The notes: a model not told the origin generated them from the letters alone. DNA of 29,596 nt from JAWLCQ01 sp041687095 (GCA_041687095.1 JAWLCQ010000046.1:1-29596), one strand, 5' to 3'; positions 15,233 to 24,548 are shown, counted from the first letter of the stretch. Numbers and translations: made by a program.

Positions 15233-16006
15233 TTACGGGACGATCCGCACGAGCGTTCCGACGGGGATCTGGGGGAACAGCTCGCGGATGTCGTCGTCGT
15301 CCATCCCGATGCAGCCCAGCGTGCCCTCGCGGTTCGCGCCCCCGCCGTGGATCATGATCTCCCCGCCCAGGGGCGTGTTCCACGGGGGTTGGCGGCGGTG
15401 GCGGAGGGCGTAGGCGATGGCCTGGTGCTGGGCGGGGGTGAGGATGCCTTCGCGCAGGCCGCGGTCGGCGTCGTCGAGGTCGGGGTAGCTCAGGCCCAGC
15501 GAGAGGGTGAACTTCGAGTAGGGGTTCTTCACGCAGACGTAGAAGTCGCCCTCGGGGGTGCGGCGGTCGCCCTCGCGGCGCTTGTCCCCGGGCACTTCGC
15601 CCGTGACGACGCGGTAGACCTTCGCCGGCCGTTCACCATCGAAGACCGTCAGGCGGCGGGCGGACTTTTCGATGAGGATCCGCGGGTCCTGCAGGACCGG
15701 CAGGGGGCTCTGCGGCAGGGGCGGGGACACGGGGGTGGTCTGGTGCTGGGTCTGGGGGGCGGTTTGGGGCTGGGGCAGGGGAGGATCCTGGTTCATGTTG
15801 GGGCTCGGCGTTTCGCCCCACATGGCCGAGGGCGAGGCGAGGGGGACGGGGGTCGAGGCGATCCGCTCGCCCGGGGGCTCGTCGGGGGCCAGGCCCGCCC
15901 CGGCGGTCAGCAGGCGCGACCCGAACAGCAGCAGCGCCAGCGCGGAGAGCGAGACGACGGCGGCGAGGGCGACGGTCCAGCGACGCGGGGTTCTCCTGAA
16001 CGGCAT
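15233..16006 (-). CDS. L,D-transpeptidase (YkuD domain), membrane-anchored
   Basis: A 257-residue protein. A basic start (MPFRRTPRRW) and one hydrophobic segment (about 12-33) form a signal anchor; a Pro/Gln/Thr-rich linker (38-105) leads to a YkuD catalytic domain (110-257). The active-site region reads H220-GGGANREGTLG-C232-IGM, where C232 is the expected nucleophile; the usual SHGC is TLGC here, a variant known among YkuD proteins. The family forms 3-3 peptide cross-links in peptidoglycan or attaches proteins to it. The role is of interest because peptidoglycan in planctomycetes was long disputed. ATG 16006 is preferred over GTG 16027, since AAGGAAGGGA precedes it at a proper distance. Confidence 0.87.
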   Translation of the reverse strand: MPFRRTPRRWTVALAAVVSLSALALLLFGSRLLTAGAGLAPDEPPGERIASTPVPLASPSAMWGETPSPNMNQDPPLPQPQTAPQTQHQTTPVSPPLPQSPLPVLQDPRILIEKSARRLTVFDGERPAKVYRVVTGEVPGDKRREGDRRTPEGDFYVCVKNPYSKFTLSLGLSYPDLDDADRGLREGILTPAQHQAIAYALRHRRQPPWNTPLGGEIMIHGGGANREGTLGCIGMDDDDIRELFPQIPVGTLVRIVP

Positions 16007-16069
16007 GCGGATTCCCTTCCTTTGCACGTCCCCATTATGCCGCCCCTCCCCCCGGCAATCAAGGCGTTG

Positions 16070-16330
16070 AATGGGCTCGGGTGCACGGCCGTTCCTGCGT
16101 GCAACGTACGGTGTGACCGTTGGGGCCGGAGAGAGGGGGATTACGCAGATTTAAGGGATTACACAGATTGGGAGTGCTCCGCGCGTCCTCATCTTCGGCC
16201 CGACCTCCGATGGACATAATCGCATCTGTGTAATCCCATAAATCTGTGCAATCCCTTTCTCTCCCCTTCCTCTGGCCGGGCGCCACGGCGGGGCTCACTG
16301 CGCAGATACGGTCGTGCGCCCAATGGGCTC
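16070..16330. mobile_element. MITE-like element with TIRs and 9-bp target duplication
   Basis: A 243-bp unit (16079-16321) is bounded by 21-bp terminal inverted repeats that match at 17 of 21 positions: GGGT then GCACGGCCGTTCCTGCG on the left, CGCAGATACGGTCGTGC then GCCC on the right. It is flanked on both sides by AATGGGCTC (16070-16078 and 16322-16330); the direct repeat happens to extend four bases into GGGT. There is no coding sequence inside. A long internal inverted repeat occupies the centre. The size, TIRs and duplication fit a non-autonomous element moved by a transposase encoded elsewhere. Confidence 0.65.
16138..16253. repeat. Internal inverted repeat, GATTACACAGATT type
   Basis: The left arm (about 16138-16168) contains GATTACGCAGATTTA and GGGATTACACAGAT. 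The right arm (about 16224-16253) contains ATCTGTGTAATCCC and TAAATCTGTGCAATC. The arms are complementary with few mismatches and enclose about 55 bases. It is AT-richer than its surroundings. Confidence 0.75.
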
Positions 16331-16463
16331 GGGTCACGCGGGGGCGGGCTTTTTCGTCTTGCCTGAGGAAATCCTCCCCGGCAATCCGGTACACTGTTTG
16401 TGGGATTGCCCGGCCGGCCGAACGCGGCTGGCGGTGGGCAGGCAGGCCAAGGGACAGGAGCCT

Positions 16464-17858
<1,395 letters not shown>

Positions 17859-17876
17859 CGGCGGGGGCGGGATTCA

Positions 17877-17912
17877 GGAACCGGGAGCCAGGAACCAGGA
17901 ACCGGGAACCGG
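17877..17912 (+). repeat. Short heptamer array, GGAACCA family
   Basis: GGAACCG, GGAGCCA, GGAACCA, GGAACCG and GGAACCG run in exact 7-bp register, beginning 18 bases after the asnS stop. It is followed by a GCAAAGGC GCAAAGGC GCGAAGG run (17921-17943, 8-bp period). Confidence 0.8.
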
Positions 17913-17981
17913 AAGGCTCACGCAAAGGCGCAAAGGCGCGAAGGAAAGAAGACACGGCCCGGAGAGAAGGGGATTGCGCAG

Positions 17982-18200
17982 ATGGATGAAGCTATCACAA
18001 TCCGCGTTCCGCGGGACGTGCGCGAGGCGCTGGACCGTCTTGCCGCGCAGGAGGGGAGGTCTCGTAGCGCGGTGGTGCAGGAGGCGCTGCGAGGATTCCT
18101 CTTCGTCCGCCGCTTCCGCGATCTGCGGAACAACATGATGTCGCAGTTCCAGGCGGGGGGGGCGGTGCGAGAGGAAGACGTCTTTCGAGAAGTCTCGTAG
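17982..18200 (+). CDS. Ribbon-helix-helix (CopG/Arc-type) protein
   Basis: A 72-residue protein with an RHH fold: beta strand MDEAITIRVPRDV, helix A VREALDRLAAQEG, helix B RSRSAVVQEALRGFL. Such proteins are dimeric DNA-binding repressors, often antitoxins. The tail (FRDLRNNMMSQFQAGGAVREEDVFREVS) resembles the toxin-binding tails of VapB/RelB-like antitoxins. No toxin gene follows: the next gene is a PHP protein 84 bases on. It may be an orphan antitoxin or a simple regulator. An AAGGGG about 10 bases upstream of ATG 17982 serves as ribosome site. The upstream DNA is repeat-rich. Confidence 0.7.
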   Translation: MDEAITIRVPRDVREALDRLAAQEGRSRSAVVQEALRGFLFVRRFRDLRNNMMSQFQAGGAVREEDVFREVS

Positions 18201-18284
18201 GGATGTGCCCGATCATCCATCGGCGATGGATGGCTGCGGCGGTGCGGTGTTGACCCGCTGGGGGCGGGACAGTACAGGGAACCA

Positions 18285-18920
18285 ATGCGAGTTGAACTTC
18301 ATCTGCATACGACCGCCTACAGCGGCTGCGCGATCGCCAGTCCCGGGCAGCTCATGCGCAAGCTGACCGAGGAGCACTACGACGCGGTCTACCTCACCGA
18401 GCACGACGCCGTCTGGTCCGATGCCGAACTGCACACGCTGCGCGCGCACCACCCGCGGCTGCTGATCTTTCCGGGGATGGAGCGGTCGGTGGGGCGGGCG
18501 GGGGCGTCGCAGCACCTGCTGGTGCTGGGGACGAACGACCCGTCGTACCTGCGGATGGACTCGGGCGAGGAGATCATCCTCCGCGCCCGCGCGGAGGGGC
18601 ACCTGACGGTGCTGGCCCACCCGTTCCGGTGGGAGGGGGGAGCGGACCTGCTGGAGGGGAGTGTCCTGCCCGACGCCATGGAGTTCCGCACGCCCAACCA
18701 CGCCCCCGAGTTCGCCCAGCGGGCCCGCGAGGCGTCCGAACGCCTGGGCGTGCCGCTGGTCAACTCGGGCGACGTGCACGTCGTCGGATCGGTGGGCCGC
18801 TTCTGGATCCAGACGGGCAGGAACTTGACGGACCCCGACGACATCCGCGACGCGATCCTGTCGGGAGACTACCGGAACCTGGAGGAGGATCCCGCCCGGA
18901 CCCGGCGGGTGACGTACTAA
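18285..18920 (+). CDS. PHP domain metal-dependent phosphoesterase
   Basis: A 211-residue protein with the four PHP motifs: HLH (H6, H8), TEHD (H40, D41), E66 and the H77 region, LAHPF (H112) and SGDVH (D163, H165). These bind a trinuclear metal centre. The family hydrolyses phosphoesters such as histidinol phosphate, nucleoside phosphates or 3',5'-bisphosphates, and is also found in polymerases; the exact substrate is unknown. It is short but complete. ATG 18285 has AGGGAA upstream. Its TAA stop overlaps the infA stop on the opposite strand. Confidence 0.82.
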   Translation: MRVELHLHTTAYSGCAIASPGQLMRKLTEEHYDAVYLTEHDAVWSDAELHTLRAHHPRLLIFPGMERSVGRAGASQHLLVLGTNDPSYLRMDSGEEIILRARAEGHLTVLAHPFRWEGGADLLEGSVLPDAMEFRTPNHAPEFAQRAREASERLGVPLVNSGDVHVVGSVGRFWIQTGRNLTDPDDIRDAILSGDYRNLEEDPARTRRVTY

Positions 18921-19144
18921 CGCTGCCGGTAGACGATCCGCCCCTTCGTCAGGTCGTAGGGGCTGATCTGCACCAGCACCTTGTCCCCCGGGGTGATACG
19001 GATGTAGTGCCGCCGCATCCGCCCCGAAATGTGACCGATCAGCTCATGCGTCTTACCGCCCAACTCGACCTCCAGGCGGAACATCGCGTTGGGGAGGGCG
19101 GCCTTCACCGTCGCCTCGAGTTCAATGACATCGGCCTTGGGCAT
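18917..19144 (-). CDS. infA: Translation initiation factor IF-1
   Basis: A 75-residue OB-fold protein that binds the 30S A site during initiation. MFRLEVELGG, HISGRMRRHYIRITPGDKV and SPYDLTKGRIVYR are the family signature, and the length is normal (about 72). ATG 19144 has AGGAG upstream. It is convergent with the PHP gene, sharing three bases (18918-18919 within both stops, 18917 to 18920 in total). It has its own strong promoter. Confidence 0.95.
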   Translation of the reverse strand: MPKADVIELEATVKAALPNAMFRLEVELGGKTHELIGHISGRMRRHYIRITPGDKVLVQISPYDLTKGRIVYRQR

Positions 19145-19220
19145 AATGCTCCTTCGCAGACATCCTCGCCGTTCGCCCCGAGCGCCCGGGGCCTTCAAAT
19201 CGGCAGCGTGGAATCAGGGA

Positions 19221-19249
19221 ACTATAGCAGTACCCGCGGGATGCGTCAA
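19221..19249 (-). promoter_or_regulatory. Promoter of infA
   Basis: On the minus strand TTGACG (19244-19249), 17 bp, TATAGT (19221-19226). Expected transcript start near 19214, giving about 70 bases of leader. Confidence 0.65.
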
Positions 19250-19261
19250 CAGGCGCGAAAA

Positions 19262-19314
19262 AGGGAATCCCCCTCCGCGGGGCCCACTGCATGCCCCGCG
19301 GCGGCGGATTCCCT
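19262..19314. repeat. Nested hairpin with ACTGCATGCCCC loop, copy 1
   Basis: Outer stem AGGGAATCC (19262-19270) / GGATTCCCT (19306-19314); inner stem CCGCGGGGC (19275-19283) / GCCCCGCGG (19293-19301) around CCACTGCAT. The same design and loop recur at 26205-26275. It sits between the infA promoter and gatC. Confidence 0.7.
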
Positions 19315-19472
19315 CTTGGGACAGAGGCGGCCTGTCCATCGGCGGTCCATGTCGTCCATCCTGTCCTTCAGTCCATGCGGTCCATACCTTCGCCATCGCC
19401 CGCCCCGACGCCCGCGTTGACTTCCTGCCCGATTTCCTCAAAGATAGACTCTCACGACAGGAGAAGCCCGAT

Positions 19473-19775
19473 ATGCCAGACACCATCGACGCCGACCTCG
19501 TCCGCCGGATCGCCCGGCTGTCGCGGATCGAACTCACCGACGCGGAGGTCCACACCTTCGCCCGCCAGTTCCCCGCCATCCTCGACAGCTTCGAGAAGCT
19601 CCAGGAACTCGACACCGACACCATCGAGCCCATGGCCCACGCGATCGAGCTGCACGACGTCTTCGCCGACGACGTGCCCCACGAGTCCCTCACCCCCGAC
19701 GCCGCCCTCGCCAACGCCCCGGAGAGAGATGGCGACTTCTTCAAGGTCCCCAAGGTGATCGGAGACTCCCAGTGA
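19473..19775 (+). CDS. gatC: Asp/Glu-tRNA(Asn/Gln) amidotransferase subunit C
   Basis: A 100-residue subunit that ties GatA to GatB in the GatCAB amidotransferase. The helical start VRRIARLSRIELTDAEV, the LDSFEKLQELDTD segment, and the late DGDFFKVPKVI end match GatC. ATG 19473 has AGGAG nine bases upstream. The stop overlaps the gatA start (GTGA), giving translational coupling. Confidence 0.93.
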   Translation: MPDTIDADLVRRIARLSRIELTDAEVHTFARQFPAILDSFEKLQELDTDTIEPMAHAIELHDVFADDVPHESLTPDAALANAPERDGDFFKVPKVIGDSQ

Positions 19776-21289
19776 GCGTGCTGAACCTCTCGGCCGTCGA
19801 GCTGCGGGACGCCCTCGCCCGGGGTGACGTGTCGAGCGAGCAGGCGACCCGCGCGTACCTCGACGCCATCACCGCCCGCGACGAGACGCTGGGCAGCTAC
19901 ACCGAAGTCCTTACCGAGCGCGCGATTGAACAAGCCCGATTCGCCGACGCCCGCCGCGGCGGCGGGGAGGCGCCCCAAGCCCTCGCCGGGCTGCCTCTGG
20001 CGATCAAGGACAACCTTTGCACGGAGTATGGCCGCACGACCTGCGCGTCGCGCATGTTGGCCGACTTCCGCGCCCCGTACACGGCCACCAGCGTGCGGAA
20101 GCTGGAGCAGGCGGGGGCGGTGATCCTGGGCAAGACGAACATGGACGAGTTCGCCATGGGCTCGTCCACCGAGCACAGCGCGGTGCGCCCGACGCGCAAC
20201 CCGTGGGACCCCGATCGCGTCCCGGGCGGGTCGAGCGGGGGGTCGGCGGCGGCGGTGGCGGGGCGGCTGTGCGCGGGGGCGCTGGGGAGCGACACCGGCG
20301 GGTCCATCCGCCAGCCGGCGGCGTTCTGCGGGGTGGTGGGCATGAAGCCCACGTACGGGCGGATCTCGCGGTATGGGCTGGTGGCGTTCGGGTCGTCGCT
20401 GGACCAGATCGGCCCGCTGACGGTGGACGTTCGCGACTGCGCCCTGCTGCTGGGGGCCCTGAGCGGGCACGACCCGCTGGACTCCACGAGCCTCGACCGC
20501 CCGGTCCCGGACTACCTGGCGGCGGTGGACCGCCCGATCGACAAGCTCCGCATCGGCCTGCCCCGCGAGTTCTACTCCGACGCGCTCGATCCCGAGATCG
20601 CCTCCGCCCTCCAGCACGCGGCCGAGCTGTACACCGCCCAGGGCGCGGAGGTCGTCGACGTCTCCCTTCCGCACTCCCGCATCGACGTGGACGACCAGGG
20701 CAACCTCAGCAGCTACGCGGTGGCGTGCTACTACATCGTCTGCATGGCCGAGGCCTCCAGCAACCTCGCCCGCTACGACGGGGTCCACTACGGGCACCGC
20801 ACATCGCGGGACGTGGACGACATCATCGACCTCTACTCCCGCTCGCGGGCGGAGGGGTTCGGGGACGAGGTCAAACGCCGCATCCTTCTGGGCACCTACG
20901 CCCTGTCCAGCGGGTACTACGACGCGTACTACAACAAGGCCCTGAAGGTCCGCCGGCTGATCAAGTCCGACTTCGACGCCGCCTTCCAGCGTTGCGACGT
21001 CCTGCTGTGCCCGACCGCCCCGACGACGGCGTTCCGGCTTGGGGAGAAGGTCGCCGACCCCCTCACGATGTACCTGCAGGACATCTACACGATCTCGCTG
21101 AACCTCTCGGGCCTGCCCGGGCTCGTCGTCCCGACGGGGACGAGCACCGCGGGGCTGCCGATCGGGATGCAGCTCATCGGGCCCGTCCTGAGCGAGGAAA
21201 CGCTCCTGCGGGCGGGGCGGATGTACGAAGTCGCCAGCGGCGTCAGTCGGCTTGTCCCCCCGGGACTGGAGTTCAAGGTTAGAGGTTAG
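19772..21289 (+). CDS. gatA: Asp/Glu-tRNA(Asn/Gln) amidotransferase subunit A
   Basis: A 505-residue amidase-signature enzyme that releases ammonia from glutamine for the transamidation carried out with GatB. The catalytic triad is Lys79 (LAIKDN), cis-Ser154 (GGSSGGS) and nucleophile Ser178 (DTGGSIRQPA), the same numbers as in Staphylococcus aureus GatA. GTG 19772 overlaps the gatC stop and follows GGAG. The last codons (V-R-G-stop) lie inside a heptamer array that begins at 21276, so the natural C-terminus may have been altered by the array. It is separated from gatB by 115 bases of repeat. Confidence 0.95.
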   Translation: MSVLNLSAVELRDALARGDVSSEQATRAYLDAITARDETLGSYTEVLTERAIEQARFADARRGGGEAPQALAGLPLAIKDNLCTEYGRTTCASRMLADFRAPYTATSVRKLEQAGAVILGKTNMDEFAMGSSTEHSAVRPTRNPWDPDRVPGGSSGGSAAAVAGRLCAGALGSDTGGSIRQPAAFCGVVGMKPTYGRISRYGLVAFGSSLDQIGPLTVDVRDCALLLGALSGHDPLDSTSLDRPVPDYLAAVDRPIDKLRIGLPREFYSDALDPEIASALQHAAELYTAQGAEVVDVSLPHSRIDVDDQGNLSSYAVACYYIVCMAEASSNLARYDGVHYGHRTSRDVDDIIDLYSRSRAEGFGDEVKRRILLGTYALSSGYYDAYYNKALKVRRLIKSDFDAAFQRCDVLLCPTAPTTAFRLGEKVADPLTMYLQDIYTISLNLSGLPGLVVPTGTSTAGLPIGMQLIGPVLSEETLLRAGRMYEVASGVSRLVPPGLEFKVRG

Positions 21290-21360
21290 AGGTTAGAGGT
21301 GAGAGGAATACGGAGACGCTTGGACTGCGAGACTCTAACCTCTCCCCTCTTCCCTCTAAC
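21276..21360 (+). repeat. Heptamer inverted-array element (AGGTTAG / CTCTAAC) within gatCAB
   Basis: Left arm: three AGGTTAG and one AGGTGAG (21276-21303). Right arm: CTCTAAC, CTCTCCC, CTCTTCC, CTCTAAC (21333-21360). The core between them is about 30 bases. The gatA stop codon (21287-21289) is inside unit 2. The arms could pair in the gatA-gatB transcript, about 45 bases before the gatB start. Confidence 0.85.
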
Positions 21361-21404
21361 CTTTCGCAGATCCGCGCGGTGAGCGCGGAACGAGGATTGG
21401 CCGC

Positions 21405-22889
21405 ATGATTGACACAACCGACACCGTTCTCCCCGTGGTAGGCCTGGAGATTCACGTCGAGCTGGCGACGGAGACGAAGATGTTCTGCCGCTGCCGCAAC
21501 CGCTTCGGGGATCCGCCCAACACGCACACCTGCCCCGTGTGCATCGGGATGCCCGGGGTCCTGCCCGTCATGAACCGCAAGGCCGTCGAGTACGCCATGC
21601 GGGTCGGGCTCGCCCTGGACTGCACCGTTCCCGAACTCACCAAGTGGGACCGCAAGAGCTACTACTACCCCGACCTGCCGAAGAACTACCAGCTCTCGCA
21701 GTACGACCTGCCGCTCTGCGAGCACGGGCTGCTGGAGGTGCCCCTGGACAGCGGGGAGATGAAGCGCATCCGCGTCCTCCGCGCCCACCTGGAGGAGGAC
21801 GCGGGCAAGAACGTCCACGACAACCCCGCCCACACGGGCGTGGACCTCAATCGCGCGGGCGTCCCGCTGCTGGAGATCGTCTCCGAGCCCGACATGCACT
21901 CCGTCGAGGAGGTCCTCGCCTACGCCAAGGCCATGCAGCGCCTCGTCCGCTGGCTCGGCGTGAGCGAGGCCAACATGCAGATGGGGCACATGCGCTTCGA
22001 GCCCAACATCAACCTCCACATCACCCGCGAGGGGCGGACGTACAAGACGCCCATCGTCGAGGTGAAGAACCTCAACAGCTTCCGCTCCCTCGAACGCGCC
22101 GTCGCCTACGAGTTCGACCGCCAGTACGACGAGTGGAAGAACGACCCCGAAGGGTTCGACATCCGCAAAAAGGGCAAGCAGAACCGGGGCTTCGACGACG
22201 CGACGGGACGGACCGTCTTCCAGCGGGAGAAGGAGGAGGCCCACGACTACCGCTACTTCCCCGAGCCCGACCTCGTCCCCGTGACGGTGGGGGAGGAGTG
22301 GCGCCGGCGGGTGCGGGCGTCCATCGGCGAACTGCCCCTCGCCCGCCGCGAGCGCTACATGCGCGAGTACCGCCTCACCTTCAAGGAGGCCGACGCCCTC
22401 ACCCAGGACGGCCCCACGGGCGACCTGCTCGACGCCGCCGTCGCCGCCAACGCCGACCCCAAACGCTGCGTGAACCTGCTGCTCTCCCGCGGGGCCGCCC
22501 TCGCCAACGAGCGCGGGGTCACCATCGCGGAGATCGGGCTGACGAGCGAGCAGCTCTCCGAGCTTGCCCAACTCACCGATTCCGGGGACATCAACGCCAC
22601 CGCCGCCGCCAAGATCTTCGACGCCATGATCCAGAGCGGCCAACCCCCCCGCGCCATCGCCGAACGGGAGAACCTGCTGGCGGTCAAGGACACCGGGCAG
22701 ATCGAGGCGTGGGTCGACGACGCCCTTGCCGCCAACCCCCAGGCCGTCGAGGAGGTCCGCGCGGGGGGCAAGAAGCAGAAGAAGGCCTTCGGGTTCCTCA
22801 TGGGCCAGGTGATGCAGAAGTCCCGCGGGGCGGCGGTCCCGGCGGAGGTTCAGCGGCTCCTGGAGGCCAGGCTGGGCACGGGCGGGTGA
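21405..22889 (+). CDS. gatB: Asp/Glu-tRNA(Asn/Gln) amidotransferase subunit B
   Basis: A 494-residue subunit that binds the mischarged tRNA, phosphorylates the acyl group and transfers ammonia from GatA. The start VVGLEIHVELATETKMFC, a zinc-type cysteine set (CRC...CPVC, about 28-46), SYYYPDLPKNYQLSQYD and DYRYFPEPDLVPV are diagnostic. The C-terminal YqeY-like helical domain is present (about 330-494). ATG 21405 has GAGG about 12 bases upstream, weaker than the other sites. With AsnRS present, the substrate is probably Glu-tRNA(Gln). Confidence 0.95.
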   Translation: MIDTTDTVLPVVGLEIHVELATETKMFCRCRNRFGDPPNTHTCPVCIGMPGVLPVMNRKAVEYAMRVGLALDCTVPELTKWDRKSYYYPDLPKNYQLSQYDLPLCEHGLLEVPLDSGEMKRIRVLRAHLEEDAGKNVHDNPAHTGVDLNRAGVPLLEIVSEPDMHSVEEVLAYAKAMQRLVRWLGVSEANMQMGHMRFEPNINLHITREGRTYKTPIVEVKNLNSFRSLERAVAYEFDRQYDEWKNDPEGFDIRKKGKQNRGFDDATGRTVFQREKEEAHDYRYFPEPDLVPVTVGEEWRRRVRASIGELPLARRERYMREYRLTFKEADALTQDGPTGDLLDAAVAANADPKRCVNLLLSRGAALANERGVTIAEIGLTSEQLSELAQLTDSGDINATAAAKIFDAMIQSGQPPRAIAERENLLAVKDTGQIEAWVDDALAANPQAVEEVRAGGKKQKKAFGFLMGQVMQKSRGAAVPAEVQRLLEARLGTGG

Positions 22890-22931
22890 ACCCGTTTTTC
22901 GCACAACGATGCCCGCAACGCGAAAAAGCTG

Positions 22932-22960
22932 TTGAATACCAACGCCGAGTTACGGATACT
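22932..22960 (+). promoter_or_regulatory. Possible promoter of the coiled-coil/BRCT gene
   Basis: TTGAAT (22932-22937), 17 bp, GATACT (22955-22960). The leader would be about 140 bases and include the hairpin at 22974-22993. Confidence 0.35.
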
Positions 22961-22973
22961 AATGTGTGCTGAA

Positions 22974-22993
22974 GGGCCTGCGGGCCCTTCCCC
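22974..22993. other. GC hairpin after gatB
   Basis: GAAGGGCC pairs with GGCCCTTC over a TGCG loop. No U-tract follows. Either it weakly ends gatCAB transcription or sits in the leader of the next gene. Confidence 0.4.
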
Positions 22994-23106
22994 GCCGCGG
23001 GCGGATTCGAGGGCGTGGCCTTCATAGTATCCAGGATCCCGCATGTACGCCCGATGGCGGGGCGGTCGATCGGTTTCGCAACGACAAGCCATTGAGGAGT
23101 CTACGC

Positions 23107-24510
23107 ATGGCCCGAGTGGTCTCGCAGCGGTCAAGCCCCCCCTATCTGCTGATCATCTTTGTCTTCCTGTTCCTCGTCGCCTCCGCCGTCGCCGTCCTCC
23201 AGTACCTGGAGGCGGAAAAGTCGGCCAAGTCGCTCACCGAGACGCAGCAGACGCTGAGCCAACTCGCCAACAACCGCGAGCGCGACACGGAAGACTTCAA
23301 GCACTACCTCTCGCAGGCCGAGGGGACGCGGGGCGCCTCCCCCCAGACGGTGTACTACCAGCTCAACGAGCAGACCCGCGACCTGATCGAACTCATCACC
23401 GGCAATCGCGGCGATGACGTCGCCACCGCCAAGGCCAAGGCCGAAGAGGCCCGCGCCAACCCCCTGGACGACGGCACGGGCGCGTCGGGGTACGGCCTGG
23501 CCGTCCAGGTCCAGCGCCTCAAGAGCGGCGGGGGCACCCTCAACGAGCGCATCACGGCCCTCGACCGCCAGATCGTCGACCTCAAGAAGCAGATCGAGGG
23601 CGATCAGGAGCAGATGGCCGAACTCCGCTCCGGGTTCGACACCGAGCGCGGACAGCTCCAGGCCCGCATCTCCGAGCTTGAGGACCAGATCAAGCAGGAC
23701 AACACCGCCCACGCCGCCCAGCTCGAAGAAGTCGCCAACGAGTACAAGGAGCAGGTGGCGGTCCGCGATGACAAGCTTACCGCCGAGATCGCCAAGCTCG
23801 GCGAACTGCAGAGGAAGTACGACGATCTCGACCGGGACTACCGGCGGGTCCTTACCGAGACCAATGCCAGCCGCGAGGTCGTCGCCAAGCCCCTCGAGCC
23901 CCTGGGCAAGGTCATGTCCGTGGACGAGGACAACGACCTGTGCTACATCTCGCTGGGCCGCAACGATCGCGTTTGGCCGGGCTTCACCTTCAGCGTGTTC
24001 GCCCCCGAGGAGTTCGGGGAGGAGGACAAGCAGAAGGGGTCGCTGGTGGTGATGAACGTCGGGGAGCGGATGAGCGTCTGCCGCATGAAGCTCGCCTCCT
24101 CGGGCAACCCGATCCTGGGCGGGGACCTGATCGCCAACTTCACCTTCGACCCGTCGAAGACGCTGCAGTTCGTGGTCGAGGGCGCGTTCAACATCGGCGG
24201 GCAGAACCGCGCGACGATCGAAGGCGCCGAGCAGGTCCGGGCCCTGATCCAGCAGTACGGCGGGAAGATCAGCCCCGATCTGGATTCGCAGACGGACTTC
24301 GTGGTCATGGGCCTGAAGCCCACGCAGCTGCCCAAGCCCTCCCCCGACGCGCCCCCGCAGGTGCACCGCGTGTGGCAGGATCGCGAGCAGGCCGTCAAGC
24401 GGTACGAGGAGATCGAGGAAGTCGCCAAGCGGGCGGGCATCCCGATCCTCAACCAGAACCGCTTCGTCTCCCTGATCGGCTATGAGGCGACGAAGCTCCA
24501 GGGGTCCTGA
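23107..24510 (+). CDS. Membrane-anchored coiled-coil protein with C-terminal BRCT-like domain
   Basis: A 467-residue protein. One transmembrane segment near the N-terminus (about 13-33, after a short basic tail) is followed by a helical region and a coiled coil (about 145-248). A beta-rich domain (about 262-350: YISLGRNDRVWPGFTFSVF, KGSLVVMNVGE, NPILGGDLIAN) recalls C-terminal domains of some envelope lipoproteins. The end (353-462) fits BRCT: VVEGAFN, ATIEGAEQVRALIQQYGG, SQTDFVVMG, then EVAKRAGIPILNQNRFVSLIGY, equal to the last helices of ligase-type BRCT. The charge pattern suggests a cytoplasmic N-terminus and an extracytoplasmic body, unusual for BRCT. ATG 23107 has GAGGAG 7 bases upstream. 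Function unknown. Confidence 0.8.
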   Translation: MARVVSQRSSPPYLLIIFVFLFLVASAVAVLQYLEAEKSAKSLTETQQTLSQLANNRERDTEDFKHYLSQAEGTRGASPQTVYYQLNEQTRDLIELITGNRGDDVATAKAKAEEARANPLDDGTGASGYGLAVQVQRLKSGGGTLNERITALDRQIVDLKKQIEGDQEQMAELRSGFDTERGQLQARISELEDQIKQDNTAHAAQLEEVANEYKEQVAVRDDKLTAEIAKLGELQRKYDDLDRDYRRVLTETNASREVVAKPLEPLGKVMSVDEDNDLCYISLGRNDRVWPGFTFSVFAPEEFGEEDKQKGSLVVMNVGERMSVCRMKLASSGNPILGGDLIANFTFDPSKTLQFVVEGAFNIGGQNRATIEGAEQVRALIQQYGGKISPDLDSQTDFVVMGLKPTQLPKPSPDAPPQVHRVWQDREQAVKRYEEIEEVAKRAGIPILNQNRFVSLIGYEATKLQGS

Positions 24511-24548
24511 ACGATCCCGAGCGGCGCGAAGAGATAACGCATGAATGC

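Noticed and set aside
14449..15413. Long open frames with EPGTRNQ/GSWFLVP-type peptide repeats
   Set aside because: They arise from the heptamer arrays, which read the same in every frame and contain no stop; no ribosome site and no conserved domain.
18201..18284. Toxin partner for the RHH protein
   Set aside because: Only 84 bases lie before the PHP gene and the upstream side is repeats; no small toxin-like frame is present.
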